A program made the position numbers and the translations under genes. The notes under the pieces are model-generated. The model was not told the origin of the DNA, searched no databases, and saw only the letters and a list, made by a program, of their open reading frames with translations. A stretch of 64,000 nucleotides of DNA from JL08 sp963765555 (GTDB lineage Bacteria; Pseudomonadota; Alphaproteobacteria; Rhodobacterales; Rhodobacteraceae), in contig CAVXWX010000003.1 in assembly GCA_963765555.1 (NCBI GenBank), positions 496,001-560,000 of the forward strand, given 5' to 3'. Below are positions 27,267-35,899 of the stretch, piece after piece (within the stretch, counting starts at the first letter, position 1; each line of letters opens with the position of its first letter).

Positions 27267-28577
27267 TTAGTCAGCAGATCCGAACACCCGTTTGAAAATC
27301 GTGTCCACGTGTTTGGTGTGATAGCCAAGGTCGAATTTTTCCTCGATCTCTGCGGCGCTGAGCGCGGCCAGAACATCCGCATCGGCCAGCAATTCGGTTT
27401 TGAAATCCTTGCCCTGTTCCCACACCTTCATCGCGTTGCGCTGCACCAGTTTATAGGCATCCTCACGGCTGACACCGGCCTGCGTCAACGCCAGCAAGAC
27501 ACGCTGGCTCATCACCAGACCGCGGAATTTGTTCATATTGGCCAGCATGTTGTCGGGATAGATCACCAGTTTGTCGATCACCATCGTCAGCCGTGCCAGC
27601 GCGAAATCCAGCGTGATCGTGGTGTCGGGGCCGATATTGCGTTCGACGGAGGAATGGGAAATATCGCGCTCGTGCCACAGGGCGACGTTTTCCATCGCGG
27701 GCACCACGGCCATGCGCACCAGACGCGCCAGACCGGTCAGGTTTTCGGTCAGCACAGGGTTGCGTTTGTGGGGCATCGCGCTGCTGCCTTTCTGGCCCGC
27801 GCTGAAAAATTCCTCGGCCTCCAGCACTTCGGTGCGCTGCATATGGCGGATTTCTGTTGCGATGTTTTCAATCGAACTGCCGACCACGCCAAGCGCGGCA
27901 AAGAACGCCGCGTGCCGGTCGCGCGGGATCACCTGTGTGCTGATCGGTTCGGGTTGCAGGCCCAGCTTTTCGCACACATGTTCTTCCACGGCCGGATCGA
28001 TGTTGGCAAACGTACCCACCGCACCGGAAATCGCGCCGGTGGCGATTTCGGCCCGCGCCGTGTGCAAACGGGCCAGATTGCGATCCATTTCAGCGTAGAA
28101 CCGCGCGAATGTCAGGCCCATCGTGGTGGGTTCGGCATGGATGCCATGGCTGCGCCCGATGCGCACTGTATCCTTGTGTTCCAGCGCGCGGCGTTTCAGC
28201 GCGGCCAGCAACCCTTGCATATCAGCAATCAGAATGTCGGCGGCGCGCACCAGCTGCACGTTGAAACAGGTGTCCAGCACATCCGAACTGGTCATGCCCT
28301 GATGCACAAAGCGTGCCTCGTCACTGCCCACATGCTCGGCCAGATGGGTCAGGAAGGCGATGACATCGTGTTTGGTCACGGCCTCGATTTCGTCAATGCG
28401 GGCCACATCGAATTCCACGTCCTTGGCCTTCCAGACGGCATCGGCATTGGCGCGCGGGATTACCCCCAGATCAGCCATGGCGTCACAGGCATGGGCTTCG
28501 ATCTCGTACCAGATGCGGAATTTGGTGGCGGGTGACCAGATGGCAACCATATCGGGACGGGAATAGCGGGGGATCAT
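27267..28577 (-). CDS. purB: adenylosuccinate lyase
   Basis: Purine enzyme that splits SAICAR and adenylosuccinate, releasing fumarate. The 436-residue homotetrameric-lyase protein starts MIPRYSRPDMV. It has TSSDVLDTCFNVQL, GRSHGIHAEPTTMG and the superfamily signature GSSAMPHKRNP. Length is normal. No other pur gene adjoins it. Confidence 0.96.
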   Translation of the reverse strand: MIPRYSRPDMVAIWSPATKFRIWYEIEAHACDAMADLGVIPRANADAVWKAKDVEFDVARIDEIEAVTKHDVIAFLTHLAEHVGSDEARFVHQGMTSSDVLDTCFNVQLVRAADILIADMQGLLAALKRRALEHKDTVRIGRSHGIHAEPTTMGLTFARFYAEMDRNLARLHTARAEIATGAISGAVGTFANIDPAVEEHVCEKLGLQPEPISTQVIPRDRHAAFFAALGVVGSSIENIATEIRHMQRTEVLEAEEFFSAGQKGSSAMPHKRNPVLTENLTGLARLVRMAVVPAMENVALWHERDISHSSVERNIGPDTTITLDFALARLTMVIDKLVIYPDNMLANMNKFRGLVMSQRVLLALTQAGVSREDAYKLVQRNAMKVWEQGKDFKTELLADADVLAALSAAEIEEKFDLGYHTKHVDTIFKRVFGSAD

Positions 28578-28663
28578 GGGTGGCGCACCTTTTTGTGACT
28601 GTTCAGCAGATAGGCGCGGTCTTAGACTTAGCCGCGACGCACCACAAGACAGGAGAGTCGCAA

Positions 28664-28999
28664 GTGAGACGCTTTGCCCTGATCGTGCTGTTGATCTGCC
28701 CGCTTACCGCAAGCGCAGACGAGACATGGACCCCGATGACGGGTGACGAGATTCGCGTGGCGCTGACGGGGCGCACCCTGCAATACCAAACCGCATGGCA
28801 GGATTTTCGCGCCTCGGGCAAGACATTATACACTGCAGGTGCCGACAGTTGGGGAAACTGGCGCATTGAAGACGATCAATATTGCAGCCAGTGGCCCTCT
28901 AATGATCTATGGACCTGTTACAAAATGGACCGGTCGGGCGAAAAGTTACGTTTTGTCGGGCCGAATAACGATATGACCGAGGCTGTCTACACAGAATGA
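28664..28999 (+). CDS. small secreted protein of unknown function
   Basis: A 111-residue exported protein with a GTG start after AGGAGAG. The signal peptide (about 1-20, LIVLLICPLTASA) precedes a compact domain with repeated aromatic motifs (TLQYQTAWQDF, WGNWRIEDDQYCSQW, LWTCYKMDRSGEKLRFVG) and two cysteines. The pattern suggests a small beta-barrel. The stop overlaps the start of the DUF6314 gene (ATGA), so the two are translated together. Confidence 0.65.
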   Translation: MRRFALIVLLICPLTASADETWTPMTGDEIRVALTGRTLQYQTAWQDFRASGKTLYTAGADSWGNWRIEDDQYCSQWPSNDLWTCYKMDRSGEKLRFVGPNNDMTEAVYTE

Positions 29000-29418
29000 A
29001 CGCGCAACACCCCGTTCCCCCCGCCCGTAAACTGGCCGATTTCGAAGGCCACTGGTCGCTGACGCGCGACATCGTACATGAAGACGGCCCGCCCGCTTTT
29101 TTCGAGGGCGAGGCACACTGGACCCCGCAAGGCGACGGTCTGGCCTATCTTGAGGCGGGGATGCTGACCGTGCAGGGGCTGGCCCCGATCCAGGGCGAAC
29201 GCCGTTATGTCTGGGGGCCGGACCTGACCGTATATTTCGAGGACGGGCGGGTGTTTCACCACGTGCCGCCACGCGGCGGTCCCGTGTCGCACTGGTGCGA
29301 TCCGGACCAGTATGACGGGCGCTATGATTTTTCGCACTGGCCCAGTTTCGAAGTTGAATGGCAGGTCAACGGCCCGCGCAAAGCCTACCGGATGACCAGC
29401 ACCTACAGACGGGTCTAG
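28996..29418 (+). CDS. DUF6314 family protein
   Basis: A 140-residue soluble protein with FEGHWSLTRDIVHEDG near the start, then YVWGPDLTVYFEDGRVFHHV and HWCDPDQYDGRYDF, which look like a lipocalin-type beta-barrel. I assign it to DUF6314 from memory of the family. It overlaps the preceding secreted-protein gene by four bases. Confidence 0.65.
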   Translation: MNAQHPVPPARKLADFEGHWSLTRDIVHEDGPPAFFEGEAHWTPQGDGLAYLEAGMLTVQGLAPIQGERRYVWGPDLTVYFEDGRVFHHVPPRGGPVSHWCDPDQYDGRYDFSHWPSFEVEWQVNGPRKAYRMTSTYRRV

Positions 29419-29508
29419 GGCGGGTCTGACGCATCTTTGCTTGCGCAGAAACGTCAGGTCGGGCATTTATGCACAAACCCATGCGAAATGGACAGGAGAC
29501 AACGATCC

Positions 29509-30108
29509 ATGCAAGCGACAGTGACACGAAACGTACTGGCCGATATCCTTGGCCCGCAAAGCGGCACCGCGCTGCGCCTGAAACAGGCGGCGCTGGTTGT
29601 TCTGGGCATTGCCCTGCTGGCCGTAGCAGCCAAGATCAAAATTCCGATGTGGCCTGTACCGGTCACGATGGGCACCTTTGCCGTGCTGACCATCGGCGCG
29701 GCCTATGGCGCACGTCTGGGTCTGGCCACGATCCTTGGATACATGATCATCGGCGCGTTGGGCTTTGATATCTTTGCCGGATCATCGGCTGAAAAATTCG
29801 GCCTGACCTATATGATGGGCGGCACCGGCGGCTATCTGGTGGGCTATGTGCTGGCGACGCTGGCACTGGGCGCGCTGGCGCAGCGCGGCTGGGACCGGTC
29901 GTTCAAGTGGATGGCGCTGGCGATGCTGATCGGCAACGTGCTGATCTATGTGCCGGGCCTGATCTGGCTGGGCACATTGTATGGCTGGGACAAACCCATT
30001 CTGGCATGGGGCCTGACCCCGTTCCTGATCGGCGATGTTCTGAAATTGGCGTTGGCGGCCCTGTTGCTGCCCGCGATCTGGAAAATGGTCGGTAACGCGC
30101 GCGGCTGA
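29509..30108 (+). CDS. bioY: biotin transporter BioY
   Basis: Substrate-binding membrane component of ECF-type biotin uptake. The 199-residue product has six membrane spans and family segments PMWPVPVTMGTFAVLTIGAAYG and GGTGGYLVGYVLATLALG. The start at MQATVTRN follows AGGAG. No bioM or bioN lies next to it, so it is a solitary BioY, which in some bacteria transports biotin alone. Confidence 0.92.
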   Translation: MQATVTRNVLADILGPQSGTALRLKQAALVVLGIALLAVAAKIKIPMWPVPVTMGTFAVLTIGAAYGARLGLATILGYMIIGALGFDIFAGSSAEKFGLTYMMGGTGGYLVGYVLATLALGALAQRGWDRSFKWMALAMLIGNVLIYVPGLIWLGTLYGWDKPILAWGLTPFLIGDVLKLALAALLLPAIWKMVGNARG

Positions 30109-30128
30109 TCCCGATCAAAACCGAATTC

Positions 30129-30159
30129 AAAAGGCCCGGACCCCGCGTTCGGGCCTTTT
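30129..30159 (+). terminator. rho-independent terminator after bioY
   Basis: AAAAGGCCCG (30129-30138) pairs with CGGGCCTTTT (30150-30159), followed by more T residues, 21 bases after the bioY stop. Confidence 0.9.
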
Positions 30160-30257
30160 TGTTTGGCGGACAGCCTGTCGCAATACGCCACTTTGATCTG
30201 GACAAGCGCGCGCAGGTCACGCTGAATAGGCCCAAAGCACAGGAAGGCCCCGCCGAT

Positions 30258-30824
30258 ATGAAACGATTATTATCGCCCCTTTACAGACAGTTCGCCGCCA
30301 CAGCTATTGCGATATGTGCGGCGTCCATGGCCCATGCGGGCGCGCCGCTGACCTATCAGGACGATGCGCGCGCGCTGTTCCAGATAGAGGTGCCAGATTT
30401 CTGGTCGGTGCGCACCGGTGGCCCCCGCGTGATCGAAGACCCCGAAACCGGCGAACCGCGCGCCGTGGGCCGCGTGATCGGCCTGTCACCTGTTGCGGGG
30501 GATGGCGTCTGGGTCGGGCTGGTGTCGCCGCGTGGCGTATCCACGCTGGACCAGGCCGACGAATACCTGCGCGATATCGGCCCTTTTCTGGTGCAGGACA
30601 CCGAAATCAGCACACGCACCAACCGCCGCATTGCGGGGTATCCCGCACGTACCGTCGCGGGGCGCGGCAAACGGGATCGTAAAACAATAGACTTCACTGC
30701 CGTGACGATTGATCTGCCCAACGGGCGGGTCGCTGTGGCCGTCGTTGTGTTTGAAGCGGGGGCCGATCCGGCTTCGGCCGATGTGATCAACGATATGTTC
30801 ACGTCATTCAAAGCCATCAGATAA
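30258..30824 (+). CDS. secreted protein of unknown function
   Basis: A 188-residue exported protein. The signal peptide (about 1-27, ending SMAHA) is followed by a domain with FQIEVPDFWSVRTGGP, GVWVGLVSPRGV and a C-terminal DVINDMFTSFKAIR. This resembles PsbP/DcrB-like periplasmic proteins, but the match is loose. It is followed by a small lipoprotein gene 12 bases later, so the two probably form an operon. Confidence 0.6.
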   Translation: MKRLLSPLYRQFAATAIAICAASMAHAGAPLTYQDDARALFQIEVPDFWSVRTGGPRVIEDPETGEPRAVGRVIGLSPVAGDGVWVGLVSPRGVSTLDQADEYLRDIGPFLVQDTEISTRTNRRIAGYPARTVAGRGKRDRKTIDFTAVTIDLPNGRVAVAVVVFEAGADPASADVINDMFTSFKAIR

Positions 30825-30836
30825 GGGGACGATGCA

Positions 30837-31148
30837 ATGCGGTATTCGGCACGAAAGCTTGTTTTGTCCTTGGGCCTTGGCGCGGCTGTTGTCACGGTAT
30901 CAGCCTGTGATCCGGCATCGGTCAGCACCGGCGGTTCGGTCTATTACGGCGCGTCCTATTACAATTCCATGTTGTGGAACGATTATTACTATGGCGGTCA
31001 CAGGCCACCTGATCGACCCGATCGACCTGACAGGCCGGTGCGCCCCGATCGCCCCGTCGACCCCGGATTTTCGCGCCCGCCGGTGCATCGCCCCCCCGCG
31101 GCGCGCCCGCCCATTCACCGCCCCGCAGGCGGCGGACGGTTGCGTTAA
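30837..31148 (+). CDS. Pro/Arg-repeat lipoprotein of unknown function
   Basis: A 103-residue lipoprotein with lipobox VSAC (Cys24). It then has a Tyr/Gly-rich stretch (GGSVYYGASYYNS) and a tail of repeated RPxRPxRP units (residues about 58-100) ending HRPAGGGRLR. The low-complexity basic proline tail could extend through or bind peptidoglycan or polysaccharide; this is speculative. It overlaps the convergent hydrolase-OsmC gene by four bases. Confidence 0.6.
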   Translation: MRYSARKLVLSLGLGAAVVTVSACDPASVSTGGSVYYGASYYNSMLWNDYYYGGHRPPDRPDRPDRPVRPDRPVDPGFSRPPVHRPPAARPPIHRPAGGGRLR

Positions 31149-32368
31149 GTCATATCGGCCAGTTCCGTTTCGATATGCGACGTGCGTTCCAGCGTGCGGT
31201 GGACCGGGCATTTATCGGCGATTTCCAGCAGCTTTGCGCGTTGGTCTGATGTCAGATCACCGCACAGGTGGATCACCCGTTTGAAACTGTCGATCTTGTC
31301 GCCGCCTGTGGTGCCCGCATCCTGCGCGTGAACCTTGTTGTGGGTCACATCCACCCAGATATGTTCCAGCGGCCAGTCCTTGCGCCGCGCGTACATGCGG
31401 ATGGTCATGGAGGTACACGCCCCCAGACCGGCGGCCAGAAACCCGTAAGGCGACATGCCCATATTGGTGCCGCCATAGGCCAGCGGTTCGTCCGCCAGCG
31501 CATGGTGGTTCGGGCCCGCGTTCACATCCTGCAGGAACCCGTTCGGGTCGGCCTCGGACACGCGCACAATACCTTCGGGCGCACCCGGTGGCGGGGCGGG
31601 CGGCGTCAGGTCCAGATAGCGTGTTGTCCATGCCGCGATCACGTCGGCGGCGTATTCGGCATCTTCGGCGCGCGAAATCAGATGGTCGGCGCGGTCCAGC
31701 GTGACAAAGCTTTTGGGGTGTTTGGCCGCGCGGAATATTTCGCTGGCGTTGTCGATGCCAACGGTATCGTCCAGCGGCGCGTGCATCACCAGCAGTGCGG
31801 CGTTCAGGGCCATAATTGCGGGGGCCAGTTCGCTTTGGGAAACATCATCGACAAACGCCTTGCCGATGCGAAACGGGCGACCGCCCAGCGTCACATCTGC
31901 TGCACCGGTGCGCTCAATCTCGGGCAGGGCGTCGGCAAAATTATGGGTGACATGGCTGGGGTCAAACGGCGCACCCAAGGTGACCACCGCCTTGATCGAT
32001 GGAATTTGTGCGCGCGCCTTGAGCACCGCAGCCCCGCCCAGCGAATGGCCGATCAGCAGCGATGGCGCCAGATCGCGCCCGTCCAGATACCGGCACGCGG
32101 CCACCAGATCATCGACATTCGACGTGAAGGATGTATTGGCAAATTCCCCGCCCGAATGCCCCAGTCCGGTAAAATCAAAGCGCAGCACGGCAATGCCCAT
32201 CGCGGCAAGACGGCCCGCAATCCGGCGCGCGGCGGGAATATCCTTGGAACAGGTGAAACAATGGGCAAACAGCGCCGTCGCCAGAACCGGACCTTCGGGC
32301 AAATCAAGCCGTGCAGCCAATTCCGACTGGTCGTGTCCGGCAAAAGAAATCCGTTCCGTGGGCATCAC
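31145..32368 (-). CDS. alpha/beta hydrolase - OsmC domain fusion
   Basis: A 407-residue bifunctional protein. The N-terminal alpha/beta hydrolase (about 1-245) carries nucleophile Ser109 in IGHSLGG. The C-terminal OsmC/Ohr-type domain (about 270-405) carries the two expected cysteines, in LGACTSMTIR and DKCPVHRTL. OsmC domains reduce organic hydroperoxides, so the fusion may release and detoxify peroxidised acyl chains. The fusion is a recognised proteobacterial arrangement; the linkage of activities is inferred. Confidence 0.88.
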   Translation of the reverse strand: MMPTERISFAGHDQSELAARLDLPEGPVLATALFAHCFTCSKDIPAARRIAGRLAAMGIAVLRFDFTGLGHSGGEFANTSFTSNVDDLVAACRYLDGRDLAPSLLIGHSLGGAAVLKARAQIPSIKAVVTLGAPFDPSHVTHNFADALPEIERTGAADVTLGGRPFRIGKAFVDDVSQSELAPAIMALNAALLVMHAPLDDTVGIDNASEIFRAAKHPKSFVTLDRADHLISRAEDAEYAADVIAAWTTRYLDLTPPAPPPGAPEGIVRVSEADPNGFLQDVNAGPNHHALADEPLAYGGTNMGMSPYGFLAAGLGACTSMTIRMYARRKDWPLEHIWVDVTHNKVHAQDAGTTGGDKIDSFKRVIHLCGDLTSDQRAKLLEIADKCPVHRTLERTSHIETELADMT

Positions 32369-32506
32369 GCTCTCCTTATCGGGTGTGCCTAAGGGTGGCG
32401 CTTTGACCGGGGGGCTTCAAGATGCGGGCAGGCCGTGTCACGCGATGGTGACAGGATGAAATCAAACGGATCAATCAAAGACTGCGCAGTACAGCCCCAA
32501 GCTTAG

Positions 32507-32908
32507 TCAGTTCGTCTGCCCGGTTCCGGCATGAAGCGCGGCAATTTCTGTCAGCCCGTCTTTGATCTGGGGAACCTGAACCACGATGTAGACAATCATC
32601 ATTCCCGCAAAGACAAGCTTGCCCAGTTTCAGGCGGTTGTCCCAAGGCGATGGTTCCGATTTTTCCACTTCTTGCGGTTTTGACTGACCTTTCATTTGCC
32701 CGGCGATGCGGGCAAACGCAGACGGACCTTTGTCATTTTTGCCTTGTTTGCCAGCGGCAGTGTTATCCGCTTCTTCGGTACGCCCCAAAAACGCGTCTCG
32801 CAATGCCGTGCTTTCTTCTGCCAAGGACTGTCGGGCCTTGCGCGCGCGCGCACCAGCGGGTGAAAGGGCGGCCATTTCCGGACCTGTTCTGGATGAAATC
32901 TGAGCCAT
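32507..32908 (-). CDS. single-span membrane protein of unknown function
   Basis: A 133-residue protein with a polar Lys/Glu/Ala-rich N-terminal half, one transmembrane helix (about 96-112, LVFAGMMIVYIVVQVP) and a short C-terminal tail. There is no recognisable domain. It lies in the same orientation as the next upstream membrane protein gene. Confidence 0.55.
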   Translation of the reverse strand: MAQISSRTGPEMAALSPAGARARKARQSLAEESTALRDAFLGRTEEADNTAAGKQGKNDKGPSAFARIAGQMKGQSKPQEVEKSEPSPWDNRLKLGKLVFAGMMIVYIVVQVPQIKDGLTEIAALHAGTGQTN

Positions 32909-33020
32909 TGAATCGTGCCTAGTACATTTACAGTTAACCCAACGATAACCATAAATTGTGGCAGGAAATTTGCGCGATTGCGTTCATGCGTTGGCGCGGC
33001 AAGACGCGGGTATTGCAGCG

Positions 33021-33884
33021 TCAGACCGGCAAAAGGGCAACGACCTCGGCCAGTGCGCCGTTAACGTGCAGCGCCACCAGCAGGCCAGTGACAGACAAGG
33101 CCTGCGTGTTCAGGCGGAAATCTTCGCCGCGCAGCAGGTTTATGATAAACAGGCTGAGGGCCACCGGTAACGCGATACAGGCAACGACACCGGACATGGC
33201 CCATGTCGCCAGACGCAACGGATCAGAAGGCCTGTCGCTTTGCGTGGCCGGTTGCGCATCCTCGTTCACAGGAATGCGATAGGCGTGGGCCAATGCGACT
33301 TGCGCCGACGACCAGTCCAACCCCGATGTCAGAGGGACAAAATGCGTCTGCATGTTTGCCCCCGTAGTTTTGGCCGATCTGGCCGCCGCCCGAACCGTGG
33401 CAAAGCGGCGCGCAGGTTTGGTCAGGATCGGGCGTTTCGGCGTAACGACGCGCGTTTCCGGACACATTTCAAAGCAGGACAGGAATTCATCCGAAGGCAA
33501 CAACGTGGATTGATCCAGCCATTCGACAACGGCCGGATTGTGCGTGCGCACAAGGTCAATCATCAGGTAGGCCAGCAGAGATTCAGGATCACCGGCCACG
33601 CATTCCGACAGCTTGATTTCGATCCGGCTGCCGATGTCAAACGCGGCTTGTGCCTGTGCCGCGTCACTTTCCAACTGAGCGGCCTTGGCGGGCATAACAT
33701 GCAGTTCGATAGAACACGCGTTCGAGGACAGATGCACCTTATGTGCGATCAGATCGGCCGACATATCCACAGTGTACCCTTGCTTTTCCAGCGAAAAGCA
33801 AACAGTTTTGGCGACTTTTTGCAGACGCACGCGTGACGTCGACGCAAGCCCGAGCCCGCCGTGATAAATTGCAAAATCCCGCAT
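33021..33884 (-). CDS. unrecognised protein with two C-terminal membrane helices
   Basis: A 287-residue protein. The soluble N-terminal two thirds have five cysteines, in CFSLEKQGY, NACSIELHVM, ECVAGDP, SCFEMCPETR. Two membrane helices follow (about 226-250 and 262-285). There is no signal peptide and no family recognised. It may be lineage-specific. Confidence 0.55.
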   Translation of the reverse strand: MRDFAIYHGGLGLASTSRVRLQKVAKTVCFSLEKQGYTVDMSADLIAHKVHLSSNACSIELHVMPAKAAQLESDAAQAQAAFDIGSRIEIKLSECVAGDPESLLAYLMIDLVRTHNPAVVEWLDQSTLLPSDEFLSCFEMCPETRVVTPKRPILTKPARRFATVRAAARSAKTTGANMQTHFVPLTSGLDWSSAQVALAHAYRIPVNEDAQPATQSDRPSDPLRLATWAMSGVVACIALPVALSLFIINLLRGEDFRLNTQALSVTGLLVALHVNGALAEVVALLPV

Positions 33885-34025
33885 TCGTGCGTCCCCTCAC
33901 GATTACTCATCTTCTGGGTGTATGAATGGGAATTGCGGAAAAACTGTGTCATTTGGCAAAATAAATGCAGTTTCCGGAATGGATAAAACCGGACGTCATC
34001 AGGGAATTGCCGCGTGACTTGGGAG

Positions 34026-34826
34026 CTAGCCGTCGATCCGTGCGGCCATGATGGCAATCGCCTGCTGGTAGACGGTGGCGGCGTTCCATTGCTTGATCAC
34101 CGCGAAATTGGGTTGCCCCTGTTGGTAGCCCTTGCCGGGTTTCCACCCCTTTTGGCGCAGGAAATTCGCGGTCGAGGCCAACGCATCGGTCTGGTTGTAA
34201 AAATCCACCCGCCCGTCGCCAGTGGCATCCACGCCGTAGGTCAGCGCATTGCCGGGCAGAAATTGGGTGTGGCCCAGTTCACCGTGTTTCGCGCCCTTGG
34301 TTGCGGGGGTGATTGCGCCCTGATCCACCAGTATCAGCGCCCCGATCGCATGGGGTTTGAAGAAATCGGACCGCCGGCAATCATAGGTCAGGGTGACAAT
34401 GGCAGACACGACAGGGCTGTCGCCCATAAAGCTGCCAAAAGCGGTTTCCATGCCGTGAATGGCAATCAAAACCCCGGCAGGCACGCCATACTGGCGTTCC
34501 AGAATGGCATAATAGTTGGGATCGCGCGCCTTACGCTTGCGCCCTTGGGCCACGATGGTATCGGCCCCGCGCACCTGCATGAACTTTTCAAGCGAATACT
34601 TGAACGATTTCTGGTTGCGATCCGCCGCAATGGTGCGCGTGGCGTAGGTGCTGGCGGCCAATGCCTGAAGCCCTGCCTTTTTCACCCCGGCCTTGCGCGC
34701 CTCGGATGCGAAATCGGATTTCCACGCATCAAACCCTGCGCCGGTGTTGCCGCACTGGGCGGCCAGCCCGGATACGGGCAGGACGGACAAGGCGCTTACA
34801 GCCAAAGCCTGAACAAAACGACGCAT
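34026..34826 (-). CDS. lytic murein transglycosylase (MltB family)
   Basis: Cleaves peptidoglycan glycan strands to 1,6-anhydro products. The 266-residue product has a signal peptide (about 1-23), catalytic Glu127 in HGMETAFGSFMGD and the later GHTQFLPGNAL. There is no lipobox, so it is likely soluble in the periplasm. The C-terminal peptidoglycan-binding domain of larger relatives is absent. The start at MRRFVQ replaces a longer frame without a signal peptide. Confidence 0.85.
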   Translation of the reverse strand: MRRFVQALAVSALSVLPVSGLAAQCGNTGAGFDAWKSDFASEARKAGVKKAGLQALAASTYATRTIAADRNQKSFKYSLEKFMQVRGADTIVAQGRKRKARDPNYYAILERQYGVPAGVLIAIHGMETAFGSFMGDSPVVSAIVTLTYDCRRSDFFKPHAIGALILVDQGAITPATKGAKHGELGHTQFLPGNALTYGVDATGDGRVDFYNQTDALASTANFLRQKGWKPGKGYQQGQPNFAVIKQWNAATVYQQAIAIMAARIDG

Positions 34827-34921
34827 GGAAACCTCACTTGGACACTTCAGATAGGCAAAGCTAACCCGCAAAGGCGATCAAACAAACAGGAAAGTGGCGC
34901 AGAGCGGTATAGAATGCCCGA

Positions 34922-35758
34922 TCAGGGCAGCGTGGGTGACATCAGAAACATGGCCTGCACCGCCTGACCGGGCTTTACGCCGGGAAAGGCCTCTTTGAAT
35001 AATTGTTCCATGGAACCGTTCCCGAACATTTCAGACAGCGCCGTGTCGACCGCAAGGCGAAAATCGGCATCGCCACGGGGCAGGGCCAGCCCCTGTTTTT
35101 CAAGGGTCAGGATCGGGCTGGGTTGCTGGAACTGATCGCCCATGTTTTCGGTAAAGAACTGGTACATCAGGATCGACTGATCCGCGAAATAGGCGTCGAT
35201 CTCAGCGGCTTTGATGGCATCAAATCCGGCGTTGTGATCCACAAACGTGACCACCTCGGCGTCGATGCCCGCCTGTTTCAGCGAGGCTTCCAGCACCGTC
35301 AGGGTCGTGGTGTTGCTGCGCACACCGATCTTTTTGCCCGCAAGATCCTCGAAATTCGATCCCATGGTCTTGGGCAGCAACACCGATGTGCCATCCACGT
35401 AGATCGGCACGGAAAAATCAACGATCTTGCGACGTTCCAACGTGATGGTCGCGGCACCGCACAGCATATCGATATCGCCGCTGGCGACCTTTTCAAACCG
35501 GTCATCCGTGTCGATCGGAATAAAGCTGACCTTGAGATCGGGCAATTGCAGTGATTTCGCGATGGATTGCGCAACCCCGACACAGACAAGCGGACTGTAA
35601 CCCGCCGGTTGCCCATTTTCCTGGGCAAAGGACAGTGGTGCCGCGTCAGCCCGATAACCGATGTTCAACTGGCTTGTTTCCTTGATCCGTTCCAGCGTTT
35701 GGGCATTGGCCGGAAGCGCAAACAGAAAGGCCAGCAGGGGCAGGGCGAAGAGGCGCAT
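34922..35758 (-). CDS. amino-acid-type ABC transporter substrate-binding protein
   Basis: A 278-residue periplasmic binding protein (SBP_bac_3). It has a signal peptide (about 1-19), then LNIGYRADAAPLSFAQENGQ, GDIDMLCGAATITLERRK and the conserved C-terminal half with DAYFADQSILMYQF. It resembles glutamate/aspartate binders. No permease or ATPase gene adjoins it, so it may serve a transporter encoded elsewhere or act as an orphan receptor. Confidence 0.8.
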   Translation of the reverse strand: MRLFALPLLAFLFALPANAQTLERIKETSQLNIGYRADAAPLSFAQENGQPAGYSPLVCVGVAQSIAKSLQLPDLKVSFIPIDTDDRFEKVASGDIDMLCGAATITLERRKIVDFSVPIYVDGTSVLLPKTMGSNFEDLAGKKIGVRSNTTTLTVLEASLKQAGIDAEVVTFVDHNAGFDAIKAAEIDAYFADQSILMYQFFTENMGDQFQQPSPILTLEKQGLALPRGDADFRLAVDTALSEMFGNGSMEQLFKEAFPGVKPGQAVQAMFLMSPTLP

Positions 35759-35842
35759 GAATATATCCTTTTGAAAACGTCAGGTTCGGTTTGAACCATA
35801 GCGTACAGGGGCGCGGCGTCTATCGTAATCGGGCACAAAGCA

Positions 35843-35870
35843 AACGGGCGCCCGTTTCCGAGCGCCCGTT
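35843..35870 (-). terminator. terminator after glnA
   Basis: AACGGGCGC (35843-35851) and GCGCCCGTT (35862-35870) form a 9-base GC-rich stem 30 bases beyond the glnA stop on the minus strand. There is no strong T run. Confidence 0.6.
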
Positions 35871-35899
35871 ACATTCATGTCATGGCCGAAGCCGGATCA

